The notes under the pieces were generated by a model that saw nothing but the letters and a program-made list of their open reading frames with translations, did not search any database and had not been told where the DNA came from. The position numbers were made by a program, and so were the translations under genes. A DNA stretch of 64,000 bases from Sulfitobacter sp. HGT1. Its GTDB lineage: Bacteria > Pseudomonadota > Alphaproteobacteria > Rhodobacterales > Rhodobacteraceae. Shown in pieces: positions 25,100-34,671 of the stretch. The stretch lies in assembly GCF_013282155.1 (NCBI RefSeq), contig NZ_BLWI01000011.1, positions 170,424-234,423 of the forward strand, read 5' to 3'. The first letter of the stretch is position 1. Each line of letters begins with the position of its first letter.

Positions 25100-26662
25100 A
25101 TGCTCACTTCATTACGTGCGGCGGTTTTCGTCGCACTTTTCATATTTGGCTGGGCTGGATCCTTGGTGGCACAGGATGTGGCGCTGACGTCGCGGGATGG
25201 CAAGATCGAACTTAGCGGGACACTGCTGGGTTTTGACGGCGAATTTTACCGGATCGACACCGAATATGGCGAACTGACCGTCGACGGGTCAGGAGTACAA
25301 TGTTCTGGTCCGGGCTGTCCCAACCTCGAAAGCTATGTCGCTGAGCTGCAATTATCCGGCTCGGCCACAATGGGGCAGGTTCTGATGCCCGCCCTCATTG
25401 ACGCCTTTGCCGCTCGAAGCGGCTATCGCGCCCGCCGTGAAGATGAGGAAGACGACCGGTTTACCTATCTTCTGGAAGACGAGAAAACCGGGAAGACAGT
25501 TGGCATCTTTATGTTTCATGCCAGCAATACCGACGAGGGCTTTGCCGATCTACTGGCCGATGAGGCCGATATCGTGATGTCCCTGCGCGAAATGCGCCCC
25601 GAGGAACGCCAACGTGCCCGAGAAGCAGGAATGGGCGACATGACAGGGCTGAACCGTAGCCGTGTGTTGGCCTTGGATGCGGTTGTTCCGGTGGTGTCGG
25701 CGTCGAGCCCGGTTAAATCCATTTCGCCAGTCACCCTGGCTGAAATTTTTTCCGGCAAGATCACGAATTGGAACAGCTTGGGCGGGCCTGACGCGCCGAT
25801 TGATCTGCACCTGCCCGATGACAGCAGCGGTCTGGCGCAGGCGATCACGGATCAGGTCTTGGGCCCTGTCGACCTGGAACTGGCGAAAGGTATCACCCGC
25901 CATGCGCTGCCGGTTGATTTGGCGACTGCCGTTGCAGCTGATACTTTTTCCCTGGGCATCACCAGCTATGCCGAGCGGCGAAATACCAATGTGTTGACGT
26001 TAACAGGCGCTTGCGGGTTTGCGCTTGATGCCTCTCGCCGGACGATCAAAACCGAAGACTATCCGTTGACGGCACCGATGTTTCTGTATTTTCCGGCTCG
26101 GCGTTTGCCGCAATTGGCGCGGGATTTTCTGTCGTTCACCCGCAGCCCGACGGCGCAGATCGTAATCCGCCGGGCGGGATTTGTGGATCAAACCCCCGAA
26201 GAAATCCCGGTCGATGATCAGGGCAATCGTTTTGCCAACGCGATCAGTGTCGCCGGCCCCGAAACCACCTTGGAAGAACTGCAACGCATGACTGCGACGC
26301 TGACCCCGATGGCGCGGCTTTCCACGTCTTTCCGGTTTGAAACAGGGTCGGTCAGACTGGATGCGCAATCGCGGTCAAACGTACAGCAATTGGCCCGCGC
26401 GCTTGAGGTTGGTCAGTATGATGCGCGCCGCCTTTTGTTCGTAGGTTTCAGTGATGGTGAAGGGGCTGCCCGCGCCAACCGAGAGATTGCCCTGCGCCGT
26501 GCAGAAGCCGTGCGCCGTGCCGTAACCACCGCAGCCGTAACCGTTAACCTTGAACGTGTGACATTGGATGTTGATGCGTTCGGCGAGGCGTTGCCAATGG
26601 CCTGCGATGACAGCGCGTGGGGCCGGCAGGCCAACCGGCGCGTCGAAGTCTGGGTGCGCTAG
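25100..26662 (+). CDS. Periplasmic substrate-binding (PstS-like) / OmpA-domain fusion protein
   Basis: A 520-aa exported protein with signal peptide (residues 1-24, ending LVAQD). A phosphate-binding-protein-like domain spans about residues 85-345 (SGSATMGQVLMPALIDAF; SPVTLAEIFSGKITNWNSLGG is a classic PstS signature). A C-terminal OmpA peptidoglycan-binding domain spans about residues 395-520 (FRFETGSVRLDAQSRSNVQQLA; GFSDGEGAARANREIALRRAEAV; GRQANRRVEVWVR). The fusion would tether a ligand-binding module to the cell wall. Ligand and role are unknown. It is paired with the secreted protein upstream and ends 4 bp from the convergent hemerythrin gene. Confidence 0.82.
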   Translation: MLTSLRAAVFVALFIFGWAGSLVAQDVALTSRDGKIELSGTLLGFDGEFYRIDTEYGELTVDGSGVQCSGPGCPNLESYVAELQLSGSATMGQVLMPALIDAFAARSGYRARREDEEDDRFTYLLEDEKTGKTVGIFMFHASNTDEGFADLLADEADIVMSLREMRPEERQRAREAGMGDMTGLNRSRVLALDAVVPVVSASSPVKSISPVTLAEIFSGKITNWNSLGGPDAPIDLHLPDDSSGLAQAITDQVLGPVDLELAKGITRHALPVDLATAVAADTFSLGITSYAERRNTNVLTLTGACGFALDASRRTIKTEDYPLTAPMFLYFPARRLPQLARDFLSFTRSPTAQIVIRRAGFVDQTPEEIPVDDQGNRFANAISVAGPETTLEELQRMTATLTPMARLSTSFRFETGSVRLDAQSRSNVQQLARALEVGQYDARRLLFVGFSDGEGAARANREIALRRAEAVRRAVTTAAVTVNLERVTLDVDAFGEALPMACDDSAWGRQANRRVEVWVR

Positions 26663-26666
26663 GCCG

Positions 26667-27254
26667 TTAACGGAACTGCGGCGGATCGTATTTCAGCAAG
26701 ACCGGCACGACCAATTCTTCCTCGTCGGTAAGGTGACGGTTCAGCATCGGGTGAAACGCATCCAACCGCCCTTTGAACGCGGCTGCCGCATCGATAAACC
26801 CCGCAGTCGCCCCGCCGTGTTGCAAGACGCCATTGGCGCTGGTTGCCAGATCCGACAGGATGCCATCCAAGGCATGATGATCGGTATCCAGAATATCAAA
26901 ACCCCGCTCGACGTTTTTTTCAAGCTTGGCCATCACGGGGAAATATTGTGCATCCTCGATCTGATGATGTCCGTGCAATTCATTGATCAGCATGCCGCCA
27001 AACCGGTGCAGTTTACGTTTATAAACGTCTTGGGATTCAGCGCCATCCAGCGCTGCTTTGACGTCGCTGTCCAACTGGTCCAGCAAGCGGCGAAACATCA
27101 TGTGACGGTCAAGCCAAAAGGCGATCAGCTGGGAATAGTTGGGGTTTTGAACCCAACCGGCACGGGGGTATGCTTTGATCAGGGCGCGCAGTGCATCTGG
27201 CAACCCGTCGCGTTTTGAAAGAAGCAAATCTTGGGGGATATTCATATCTGTCAT
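26667..27254 (-). CDS. Hemerythrin/HHE-domain protein
   Basis: A 195-aa helical protein with the di-iron ligand pattern of HHE domains: H in FWLDRHMMFRRLL, HGHHQIEDAQYFP, DTDHHALD and HPMLNRHLTDEEELVVP. These proteins bind oxygen, nitric oxide or iron. The ATG at 27254 is used; a second ATG 9 nt further in is equally possible, since neither has a strong Shine-Dalgarno. It is single and convergent with the OmpA fusion gene. Confidence 0.82.
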   Translation of the reverse strand: MTDMNIPQDLLLSKRDGLPDALRALIKAYPRAGWVQNPNYSQLIAFWLDRHMMFRRLLDQLDSDVKAALDGAESQDVYKRKLHRFGGMLINELHGHHQIEDAQYFPVMAKLEKNVERGFDILDTDHHALDGILSDLATSANGVLQHGGATAGFIDAAAAFKGRLDAFHPMLNRHLTDEEELVVPVLLKYDPPQFR

Positions 27255-27321
27255 GGAGTGCGTGATAGAAGATACGGGCCGTCACGTAAATTCTGCAAAT
27301 CCGAACAGGTCAGCCGCAGAT

Positions 27322-28104
27322 TTAAAGATATCCTTCGGATCGAAAGCTCAGCTCGTTTGATTTTCCAATGATCAGATGGTCGTGCAGGGTCATCCCAAGG
27401 GCCTGGCAGGCTGCCATAACCTGCTGTGTCATGTCGATGTCAGCCTGGGACGGGGTCGGATCGCCGGATGGATGATTATGCACCAGAATCAACGCGCTGG
27501 CGTTTAATTCAAGCGCCCGTTTTGCGACCTCTCGGGGGTAGACGGGCACATGGTCAACCGTTCCCTTGCCTTGTTCCTCGTCTGTGATGATGACGTTTTT
27601 ACGGTCAAGATAGAGAACCCGAAACTGTTCGGTTTCGCGGTGCGCCATCACGGTGTGGCAATAATCAAGCAGGGCGTCCCAACTGGACACAACATGGCGC
27701 TGCATGATTTTTGACCGGGCCATGCGATGCGCTGCTGCTTCGACGATTTTGAGCTCGACAATAACGGCATCGCCGACCCCTGAAATATCGCGCAAGCGCG
27801 GCTCGGGGGCTGTGATAACGCGGTTGAAATCGCCAAACCTGTCCATCAGTGCACGGGCAAGCGGTTTCACATCGCGGCGGGGGATAGCGCGGAACAGGAC
27901 CAGTTCAAGCAGTTCGTAATCCGGGAGCGGGTCAGCACCTCCTTGCATGAACCGCGCCCGCAACCGTTGGCGGTGATCGGCAATGTAGGAAGGTTGCTTG
28001 GCTGAAACAGGGGTCGCCAAAGGTGCTTCATCCCGAAGGAAGGGCAGCAGTGGATCAGCAAAAGAGGAGGCGTTTTTTCGCATAGCAGCAGCATCTATGG
28101 CCAC
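27322..28104 (-). CDS. radC: RadC/MPN-domain DNA-repair-like protein
   Basis: A 260-aa protein with a helix-hairpin-helix N-terminal part (LPDYELLELVLFRAIPRRD; ISGVGDAVIVELKIVEAA) and a C-terminal JAB/MPN metalloprotease-like domain with the HxHxnD signature HNHPSGDPTPSQADIDMT. RadC was named for DNA repair, but its activity is not settled and the family is also linked to natural competence. The start is GTG at 28104; an ATG at 28083 is the alternative. Neither has a clear ribosome-binding site. It lies 75 bp after dnaJ on the same strand, behind a hairpin. Confidence 0.88.
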   Translation of the reverse strand: MAIDAAAMRKNASSFADPLLPFLRDEAPLATPVSAKQPSYIADHRQRLRARFMQGGADPLPDYELLELVLFRAIPRRDVKPLARALMDRFGDFNRVITAPEPRLRDISGVGDAVIVELKIVEAAAHRMARSKIMQRHVVSSWDALLDYCHTVMAHRETEQFRVLYLDRKNVIITDEEQGKGTVDHVPVYPREVAKRALELNASALILVHNHPSGDPTPSQADIDMTQQVMAACQALGMTLHDHLIIGKSNELSFRSEGYL

Positions 28105-28153
28105 TGGTTACAAACAAGTTAACGCGTCCGAAGAAACACAGGATGTGGGGTCA

Positions 28154-28173
28154 GGCGGGGCCAAAGCCCCACC
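28154..28173 (-). terminator. Hairpin after dnaJ
   Basis: On the minus strand an 8-bp stem (GGTGGGGC / GCCCCGCC, one G-T pair) with a UUUG loop lies just beyond the dnaJ stop. No U-run follows, so termination would be weak. Confidence 0.4.
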
Positions 28174-28179
28174 CTAATT

Positions 28180-29337
28180 TTAGCCCTTCATCGAATCCCA
28201 AAAGGATTTGACCGAGGAAAAGAAGCTGCTGGATTCCGGGTTGTTGTTCTCGGATTCCTTTTCAAACTCTTGCAGCAATTCTTTTTGGCGACTGGTCAGG
28301 TTCACGGGCGTCTCGACCGCCAGTTCGATGATCATATCGCCCGTGCCACCACCGCGCAGGGGGGGCATACCCTTGCCCCGCAAACGCATCTGGCGGCCCG
28401 ACTGGCTGCCCGACGGGATTTGAACACGCCCGCGCCCGCCATCAATGGTCGGCACTTCGATGCTGCCACCCAAGGCGGCCGTGCTCATTGACACGGGAAC
28501 GCGGCAAAACAGGTTTGGCCCGTCACGCTCAAACAGCTCGTGATCTTGCACTTCGATAAAGATGTACAAATCACCCGATGGACCGCCACGCATCCCGGCT
28601 TCGCCTTCGCCAGCAAGGCGAATACGTGTGCCAGTTTCGACACCCGCGGGGATATTCACCGAAAGCGCGCGTTCTTTCTCAAGGCGGCCCGCACCCCGGC
28701 AGGATTTGCATGGGTTTTTAACGATTTGACCCATACCCGAACAGGTCGGGCAGGTCCGTTCGACCGTGAAAAACCCCTGCTGCGCGCGCACCTTGCCCAT
28801 GCCGGAACAGGTCGGGCAAGTCGTGGGTTCAGCGCCGCCTTCGGCACCTGTGCCACTACAGGAATCGCAGGCAACGGATGTTGGCACATTGATCGATTTT
28901 TGCAGTCCCGTGAAAGCATCCTCAAGCGAGATGCCAAGGTTGTAGCGCAGGTCAGCACCGCGCGCGGCACGACGTCCGCCGCCGCCAGCACCACGTTGCC
29001 CCATGAAATCGCCGAACAAATCGTCGAATACATCGGAAAATGCGGATGAAAAATCACCCTGACCGCCGCCGCCGAAACCACCAGGACGCTGACCGCCACC
29101 GCCCATGCCACCTTCAAAAGCGGCGTGACCGTAACGGTCATAGGCTGCTTTCTTGTCGGCGTTCTTTAGAACCTCATACGCTTCGTTCGCTTCTTTGAAC
29201 TGGGCTTCGGCCTTGGGATTGTCGGCATTGCGGTCGGGATGCAATTCTTTGGCTTTGGTACGGTAGCCTTTTTTGATCTCGTCAGCGGATGCACCTTTGG
29301 CAACCCCGAGGATCTCGTAATAGTCACGTTTGGCCAT
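28180..29337 (-). CDS. dnaJ: Chaperone protein DnaJ
   Basis: A 385-aa co-chaperone that stimulates DnaK ATPase. J-domain with HPD motif ([10 protein letters not shown], about residues 31-40), Gly/Phe-rich linker ([19 protein letters not shown]), zinc region with four CxxCxGxG-type repeats ([32 protein letters not shown]), then the C-terminal substrate-binding domains. AGGAG precedes the ATG. It is 77 bp downstream of dnaK on the same strand. Confidence 0.97.
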   Translation of the reverse strand: MAKRDYYEILGVAKGASADEIKKGYRTKAKELHPDRNADNPKAEAQFKEANEAYEVLKNADKKAAYDRYGHAAFEGGMGGGGQRPGGFGGGGQGDFSSAFSDVFDDLFGDFMGQRGAGGGGRRAARGADLRYNLGISLEDAFTGLQKSINVPTSVACDSCSGTGAEGGAEPTTCPTCSGMGKVRAQQGFFTVERTCPTCSGMGQIVKNPCKSCRGAGRLEKERALSVNIPAGVETGTRIRLAGEGEAGMRGGPSGDLYIFIEVQDHELFERDGPNLFCRVPVSMSTAALGGSIEVPTIDGGRGRVQIPSGSQSGRQMRLRGKGMPPLRGGGTGDMIIELAVETPVNLTSRQKELLQEFEKESENNNPESSSFFSSVKSFWDSMKG

Positions 29338-29364
29338 GAATTAGCTCCTACGCTGGAACGTGAC

Positions 29365-29391
29365 GGGCCGGCCCGGCAAGCGGACCGGCCC
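29365..29391 (-). promoter_or_regulatory. Hairpin between dnaK and dnaJ
   Basis: A 7-bp GC stem (GGGCCGG with CCGGCCC) lies between the two genes without a U-run. It may lower dnaJ expression relative to dnaK or mark a processing site. Confidence 0.4.
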
Positions 29392-29414
29392 CATCAGTGG
29401 TTCCAATGGCACGC

Positions 29415-31322
29415 TTACGCGCGCTTGTTGTCGTCCAGATCTTCGAAGTCGGCATCAACGATATCGTCATCGCCATGAGGTGCATCAGCTGCCTCGGCCA
29501 TGTCTTCGTTGCTGTCTTGTGCGGCCTTATAGATGGCTTCGCCCAATTTCATCGCTGCTTCTGTGACGTTCTGAATGCCCGATTTGATCTTTTCGACGTT
29601 GTCGGTTTCCAGCTCGTCATTCAGGGCCGCGATGGCCAGTTCGATCGCTTCGACGGTGGTTGGGTCAACCTTGTCGGCATGCTCTTCCAACGACTTTTCG
29701 GTCGAGTGGATCAGCGATTCCGCTTGGTTTTTCGCTTCGATCAATGCGCGACGTTCCTTGTCGGCCTCGGCATTGTCTTCGGCGTCTTTCACCATCTTTT
29801 CGATGTCTGCATCGGACAAACCACCAGAGGCCTGGATCGTGATCTTTTGTTCCTTGCCTGTGCCTTTGTCCAGCGCGCCAACAGCAACGATACCGTTCGC
29901 GTCGATGTCAAAGGTCACTTCGATCTGGGGCATGCCGCGTGGTGCTGGCGGGATGCTTTCCAGGTTAAAGGCACCAAGGATCTTGTTGTCCGCAGCCATT
30001 TCGCGTTCACCTTGGAACACGCGGATGGTCACAGCGTTCTGGTTGTCTTCGGCAGTCGAAAAGACCTGAGACTTTTTGGTCGGGATCGTGGTGTTACGAT
30101 CGATCAGACGGGTAAATACGCCGCCCAATGTTTCGATACCCAGCGACAACGGTGTAACGTCAAGCAGAACAACGTCTTTCACGTCGCCTTGCAGAACGCC
30201 CGCCTGAATGGCCGCACCCATGGCAACAACCTCGTCAGGGTTCACACCCTTGTGCGGCTCTTTGCCAAAGAATTTGGTCACTTCTTCGATGACGCGCGGC
30301 ATGCGGGTCATACCACCAACCAAAACGACTTCGTCGATGTCAGAGGCCGAGATACCAGCGTCTTTCAACGCGGCGGCACATGGCTTCATCGACGCTTTGA
30401 TCAGGTCACCAACCAGCTGTTCCAGTTTGGAACGGGTCAGTTTCATCACCATGTGCAAGGGCGAACCGTCTTTGCCCATCGAGATGAACGGCTGGTTGAT
30501 CTCTGTCTGGCTGGCGCTGGACAGTTCGATCTTGGCCTTTTCTGCCGCTTCCTTCAGACGCTGAAGCGCCATCTTGTCTTTGGTCAGGTCAACGCCGTTG
30601 GTCTTTTTGAATTCATCCGCAAGGTAGTTCACGATGCGCATGTCAAAGTCTTCACCACCAAGGAACGTGTCACCGTTGGTGGATTTAACTTCGAACAGAC
30701 CGTCGTCGATTTCCAGGATGGTTACGTCGAATGTACCACCGCCAAGGTCATAGACCGCGATTGTCTGTGTTTCTTTTTTGTCCAGACCATAGGCCAGGGC
30801 CGCCGCTGTCGGTTCGTTGATGATCCGCAGCACTTCAAGACCGGCAATCTTGCCCGCGTCTTTGGTGGCCTGACGCTGGGCGTCGTTAAAGTATGCAGGC
30901 ACAGTGATAACCGCCTGGGTCACTTCTTCGCCCAGATACGATTCAGCTGTTTCCTTCATCTTGCCAAGGATGAACGCAGAGATTTGCGAAGGGGAATATT
31001 TCTCGCCCTTGGCTTCGACCCATGCGTCGCCATTGCCGCCGTCGATGACGTTAAACGGCAGGTTCTTTTTGTCCTTGGCCAGATCCGGGTCATCGTTGCG
31101 ACGCCCGATCAGGCGCTTAACGCCGAAAATTGTGTTTTCTGGGTTTGTGACCGCTTGCCGCTTGGCAGGCTGGCCGACCAGACGCTCGTCGTCGGTAAAG
31201 GCGACGATTGATGGAGTTGTACGTGCACCTTCCGCGTTTTCGATAACGCGTGGCTGGCTGCCGTCCATAATGGCGATACAGCTGTTGGTGGTTCCTAGGT
31301 CGATACCAATTACTTTGGCCAT
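29415..31322 (-). CDS. dnaK: Molecular chaperone DnaK (Hsp70)
   Basis: A 635-aa ATP-dependent chaperone. Signatures are [15 protein letters not shown] at the N-terminus, [35 protein letters not shown] and the substrate-binding domain with [19 protein letters not shown]. The acidic C-terminus ends in [18 protein letters not shown]. The start at 31322 has a GAGGGATC ribosome-binding site and begins [10 protein letters not shown]; a 27-residue in-frame extension is not real. A candidate heat-shock promoter lies about 110-140 bp upstream. Confidence 0.97.
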   Translation of the reverse strand: MAKVIGIDLGTTNSCIAIMDGSQPRVIENAEGARTTPSIVAFTDDERLVGQPAKRQAVTNPENTIFGVKRLIGRRNDDPDLAKDKKNLPFNVIDGGNGDAWVEAKGEKYSPSQISAFILGKMKETAESYLGEEVTQAVITVPAYFNDAQRQATKDAGKIAGLEVLRIINEPTAAALAYGLDKKETQTIAVYDLGGGTFDVTILEIDDGLFEVKSTNGDTFLGGEDFDMRIVNYLADEFKKTNGVDLTKDKMALQRLKEAAEKAKIELSSASQTEINQPFISMGKDGSPLHMVMKLTRSKLEQLVGDLIKASMKPCAAALKDAGISASDIDEVVLVGGMTRMPRVIEEVTKFFGKEPHKGVNPDEVVAMGAAIQAGVLQGDVKDVVLLDVTPLSLGIETLGGVFTRLIDRNTTIPTKKSQVFSTAEDNQNAVTIRVFQGEREMAADNKILGAFNLESIPPAPRGMPQIEVTFDIDANGIVAVGALDKGTGKEQKITIQASGGLSDADIEKMVKDAEDNAEADKERRALIEAKNQAESLIHSTEKSLEEHADKVDPTTVEAIELAIAALNDELETDNVEKIKSGIQNVTEAAMKLGEAIYKAAQDSNEDMAEAADAPHGDDDIVDADFEDLDDNKRA

Positions 31323-31432
31323 GGTTTGATCCCTCATTGAGTTAAGGCGATGACACGAGGCTTGGGCCCATTGTGGCACCCGTGCCCCGATCTTTTGGAC
31401 CAAGGGCGGGATGCCCTCAGCGGTTCGATGGG

Positions 31433-31462
31433 TATATAAGGAGCAGTTCTGGACCCTGCAAC
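31433..31462 (-). promoter_or_regulatory. Candidate RpoH (heat-shock) promoter of dnaK
   Basis: On the minus strand GTTG (complement of 31459-31462) is followed after 18 nt by CTTATATA (complement of about 31433-31440). This is close to the alphaproteobacterial sigma-32 pattern CTTG-N17/18-CYTATNT. Position and spacing suit dnaK; the first base differs from consensus. Confidence 0.45.
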
Positions 31463-31531
31463 CGTTGCATGAGAAAGGAAATGGAGAATCTGTGTGGATT
31501 TTTCCGTATTCAGGCCATGAGGGGCAAATAA

Positions 31532-32134
31532 ATGACGGTTTTGCGGTTGCGTGGCTTTGAAATCCACAAAGCGTTTCTTGATCCCGATGCGCAGCGCGCC
31601 GTGCTTGATGGGGTGCGCACTGTGGTCAAGGCAGCCCCGTTTTTCCGCCCGGTCACACCCGGTGGGCAAAAGATGTCTGTGCGTATGACGTCTGCGGGTC
31701 AGTATGGCTGGATGTCGGATGCCGACGGCTATCGCTATGCAGAAACCCATCCGAACGGGGCGGTCTGGCCTGCGATCCCTGATCCCGTTTTGGCGATTTG
31801 GGACAGCCTGACAGGGTTGGAGCGCAGGCCCGAGTGTTGCTTGATCAACTATTACGCATCTGACGCGAAAATGGGCATGCACCAAGACCGCGACGAGGCC
31901 GATTTCAGGTGGCCGGTGGTATCGGTTTCGCTGGGCGACGAAGCGCTGTTTCGGATCGGCGGCCAAAAGCGCGGCGGCAAAACCGACAGTCTTTGGCTGC
32001 AATCAGGCGATGTGGTTGTCATGGGCGGCGAGGCGCGTTTGAACCATCACGGGGTGGACCGGATCAGGGCCGGATCGTCAAAGTTGCTGCCTAAAGGCGG
32101 GCGTATCAACCTGACCCTGCGTGTGGTCGATTAG
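31532..32134 (+). CDS. alkB: AlkB-type 2-oxoglutarate/Fe(II)-dependent DNA dealkylase
   Basis: A 200-aa dioxygenase that removes alkyl lesions such as 1-methyladenine and 3-methylcytosine. The iron ligands are the HxD in MGMHQDRDE and His in [10 protein letters not shown]. The 2-oxoglutarate-binding arginines are in [25 protein letters not shown] is the conserved AlkB strand. It is divergent from dnaK and convergent, with a single base between stops, with the ABC-2 permease gene. Confidence 0.93.
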   Translation: MTVLRLRGFEIHKAFLDPDAQRAVLDGVRTVVKAAPFFRPVTPGGQKMSVRMTSAGQYGWMSDADGYRYAETHPNGAVWPAIPDPVLAIWDSLTGLERRPECCLINYYASDAKMGMHQDRDEADFRWPVVSVSLGDEALFRIGGQKRGGKTDSLWLQSGDVVVMGGEARLNHHGVDRIRAGSSKLLPKGGRINLTLRVVD

Positions 32135-32135
32135 G

Positions 32136-32960
32136 TCAGCGCCGTGCGTTCCAGCTGGCCGAGGCGTGTTTGCGGGTATAAAATTCGCCCATCAAACCGA
32201 TCACCATCAAAACGACACCAACCCAGACCGCGTATTCCCAATTGCTGTAGCGTGGGTTGTAATTGATGAATGCGAAACCGCGCGCCTGATCGATGATGTG
32301 GAACAGCGGGTTCCAGTCAAACATGGCCAGCATGAAACTGGGCAGTGAATTGGCCAGAAACATCTTGCCCGACGCGATCATGTTGGCACGCTGGTACAGG
32401 GACGTGAAAATCGTCGCAAAAGACGGTGCCCAAGGTTTGATTGCAAGCAAGACCATGCCAACGGCTACTCCGGTGAACCATGCCACCATCATCATGCCAA
32501 ACACCCCTGACCAGTCGTAGATAACCACCGGATTAAAGGCGAGGTGATAGACCGACATGATCATCACCAGCGACAGCATCTGAACATAAAGGGACCCCAA
32601 CGCCGCAGCCGCCAAAGCGACCATCGTTGTCATCGGGGCATGTTGCATCATCGGGCTGGCGGGCCCCTCGGCTGCGACAACAGCCGTCACCGTTTTGGTG
32701 TGCATCATGTAAAGGAAGATGCCGCTCATGATATAGATGACAAAGTCACCCCTGATCGCAGATCCACGCATGCCGAGGAGCGAAAACATCACATAGAAGA
32801 CGCCAACAAAGATCACCGCCTGAAAGATGTTGATCCCGATCGCAGCAAAGGCATTGTTGTGCTGCTTGCGCACCTGCCGGACAACCGAATGATACACCAG
32901 TTCAGCAATCGAAAGGGCGGAGGCGAGTGGCCCTTGGGCAGTGCGGCGGGGTTGGAACAT
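32136..32960 (-). CDS. ABC-2 type polysaccharide export permease (KpsM/Wzm-like)
   Basis: A 274-aa inner-membrane protein with six hydrophobic segments (for example IGINIFQAVIFVGVFYVMF, VMIMSVYHLAFNPVVIY, AVWVGVVLMVIGLMGEFY). It has the conserved NPLFHIIDQARGFAF motif near the C-terminus that marks ABC-2 permeases exporting capsule or O-antigen chains. It needs a partner ATPase (KpsT/Wzt), which is not in this window. It faces away from the glycan genes starting at 33074, so it shares an intergenic promoter region with them. Confidence 0.85.
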   Translation of the reverse strand: MFQPRRTAQGPLASALSIAELVYHSVVRQVRKQHNNAFAAIGINIFQAVIFVGVFYVMFSLLGMRGSAIRGDFVIYIMSGIFLYMMHTKTVTAVVAAEGPASPMMQHAPMTTMVALAAAALGSLYVQMLSLVMIMSVYHLAFNPVVIYDWSGVFGMMMVAWFTGVAVGMVLLAIKPWAPSFATIFTSLYQRANMIASGKMFLANSLPSFMLAMFDWNPLFHIIDQARGFAFINYNPRYSNWEYAVWVGVVLMVIGLMGEFYTRKHASASWNARR

Positions 32961-33073
32961 CTCAAAAGCCTCTATGCAATGGGTTTTTGCACGGAATTCT
33001 TGCTGTTCCGTTAATCTATAATCATAAGGGGTCTGCGCAAAGTAATCAACGAAACTGAAGGGGTCGCGTCATA

Positions 33074-33871
33074 ATGGATTATCAAAAGCTGGTGACAGTG
33101 ATGCGGCGTCTATCGCTGGAGGCGGGCGACAAGATCATGGAGATCTACGGAACCGATGATTTTGAGGTGAAAACCAAGTCTGATGAAAGCCCCGTCACAA
33201 TCGCGGACGAGGCAGCGGACAAGATCATTTCCGACGGTCTGCGCGCTGCATTTCCCGATGTTATGCTGGTCACCGAAGAACAATCCGCCACACATACCGC
33301 CAGTGGCGATACGTTCCTGATCGTTGATCCGCTGGACGGCACCAAGGAATTTATCAACCGCCGGGGTGATTTCACCGTGAACATCGCCCTTGTCGAAGGC
33401 GGCGTGCCGACCCGTGGTGTCGTCTATGCCCCTGCGCGCGGGCGTATGTTCTTTACGCTGGCAGATGGCAGCGCTGTTGAAGAAACCGGTGATTTCCCCA
33501 AGGGTGAAACGGGCCCGACAAAGGCAATTACAGTCTCTAACCCGGATAATTCGGCGCTTATGGTCGTGGCATCGAAATCGCATCGCGATCAGGCGACCGA
33601 TGACTATATCGCCAAATACAACGTGCGTGACATGACCAGCGCGGGCTCGTCGCTCAAGTTCTGTCTGATCGCCACGGGCGAGGCTGATCTGTATCCGCGT
33701 GTGGGTCGCACGATGGAATGGGACACTGCCGCGGGTCACGCAGTCCTGAACGGGGCAGGCGGTGCGGTTGTGCGCTTTGATGATCTGACACCGCTGACAT
33801 ACGGCAAGGCTGATTTCGCAAATCCGTTCTTTATCGCCTATGCACCCGGCGTCGATCTAAAGGCGTCTTGA
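33074..33871 (+). CDS. cysQ: 3'(2'),5'-bisphosphate nucleotidase CysQ
   Basis: A 265-aa inositol-monophosphatase-fold enzyme that degrades PAP, the by-product of sulfotransferases and PAPS reduction. Metal-binding motifs are VTEEQS, DPLDGTKEFINR (DPxDGT) and EWDTAAGHAVL. It heads the plus-strand glycan operon, and the next gene starts on its last base (TGATG). Presence with the sulfotransferase gene at 41879 suggests local PAP clearance for glycan sulfation. Confidence 0.92.
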   Translation: MDYQKLVTVMRRLSLEAGDKIMEIYGTDDFEVKTKSDESPVTIADEAADKIISDGLRAAFPDVMLVTEEQSATHTASGDTFLIVDPLDGTKEFINRRGDFTVNIALVEGGVPTRGVVYAPARGRMFFTLADGSAVEETGDFPKGETGPTKAITVSNPDNSALMVVASKSHRDQATDDYIAKYNVRDMTSAGSSLKFCLIATGEADLYPRVGRTMEWDTAAGHAVLNGAGGAVVRFDDLTPLTYGKADFANPFFIAYAPGVDLKAS

Positions 33872-34671
33872 TGTCGGTCCTGATTGTAATCCCTGCCCGC
33901 TATGCATCGACCCGCTATCCGGCGAAACCTTTGGCGATGCTCAAGGGGGCCAGCGGCACATCCCGCAGTCTGATTGAACGCAGCTGGCGCGCGGCCTGCG
34001 AAGTGCAGGGTGTGGACAAGGTTGTTGTCGCAACCGACGATGACCGGATCAAATCGGCGGCAGAAGCCTTTGGTGCCGAAGTCGTCATGACGTCGGTTGA
34101 ATGCGCCAATGGAACAGAACGTTGCGCCGAGGCACACGCGGTTCTGGGCGGCGGATACGACATCGTTGTGAACCTTCAGGGGGACGCCCCCCTGACGCCG
34201 CATTGGTTCGTCGAAAGCCTGGTCGAGGGGCTGAAAAGCGACCCTAAAGCAGGGATAGCCACGCCTGTGTTGCGTTGCGATGGTGCTGCGTTGAACAGCC
34301 TGCTTGCCGATCGCAAAGCGGGGCGCGTCGGGGGCACGACATCTGTCTTTGCGGCCGATCACAGTGCGCTCTACTTCTCGAAAGAAGTCGTGCCGTTCAC
34401 GTCGAAAACCTATGGCGACGATGATCCGACACCGGTTTTTCATCACGTGGGTGTCTATGCATATCGCCCCGATGCGCTGGCTGCATACCCCTCGTGGCCC
34501 GTTGGCCCGCTTGAGCAGCTCGAAGGGTTGGAACAGCTTCGGTTCATGGAAAACAGTCATACGGTTTTGTGCGTCGAGGTGGAGGCAAAAGGCCGCCAGT
34601 TCTGGGAATTGAACAACCCCGAAGACGTGCCCAAGATCGAGGCAATGATGGCGCAGATGGGTTTGGAATGA
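33871..34671 (+). CDS. 3-deoxy-manno-octulosonate cytidylyltransferase-like protein (KdsB family)
   Basis: A 266-aa nucleotidyltransferase that would activate Kdo or a related sugar acid as the CMP form. The start motif IPARYASTRYPAKPLAML is typical. The second motif reads NLQGDAPL rather than the usual QGDEP, an acid-to-alanine change near the CTP/metal site. There is also a short insertion (KGASGTSR) not seen in lipid A-type KdsB. This may mark a capsule-specific (KpsU-like) or altered-specificity enzyme. It overlaps cysQ by one base and the following GT2 gene by 4 bp (ATGA), so translation is coupled. Confidence 0.78.
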   Translation: MSVLIVIPARYASTRYPAKPLAMLKGASGTSRSLIERSWRAACEVQGVDKVVVATDDDRIKSAAEAFGAEVVMTSVECANGTERCAEAHAVLGGGYDIVVNLQGDAPLTPHWFVESLVEGLKSDPKAGIATPVLRCDGAALNSLLADRKAGRVGGTTSVFAADHSALYFSKEVVPFTSKTYGDDDPTPVFHHVGVYAYRPDALAAYPSWPVGPLEQLEGLEQLRFMENSHTVLCVEVEAKGRQFWELNNPEDVPKIEAMMAQMGLE

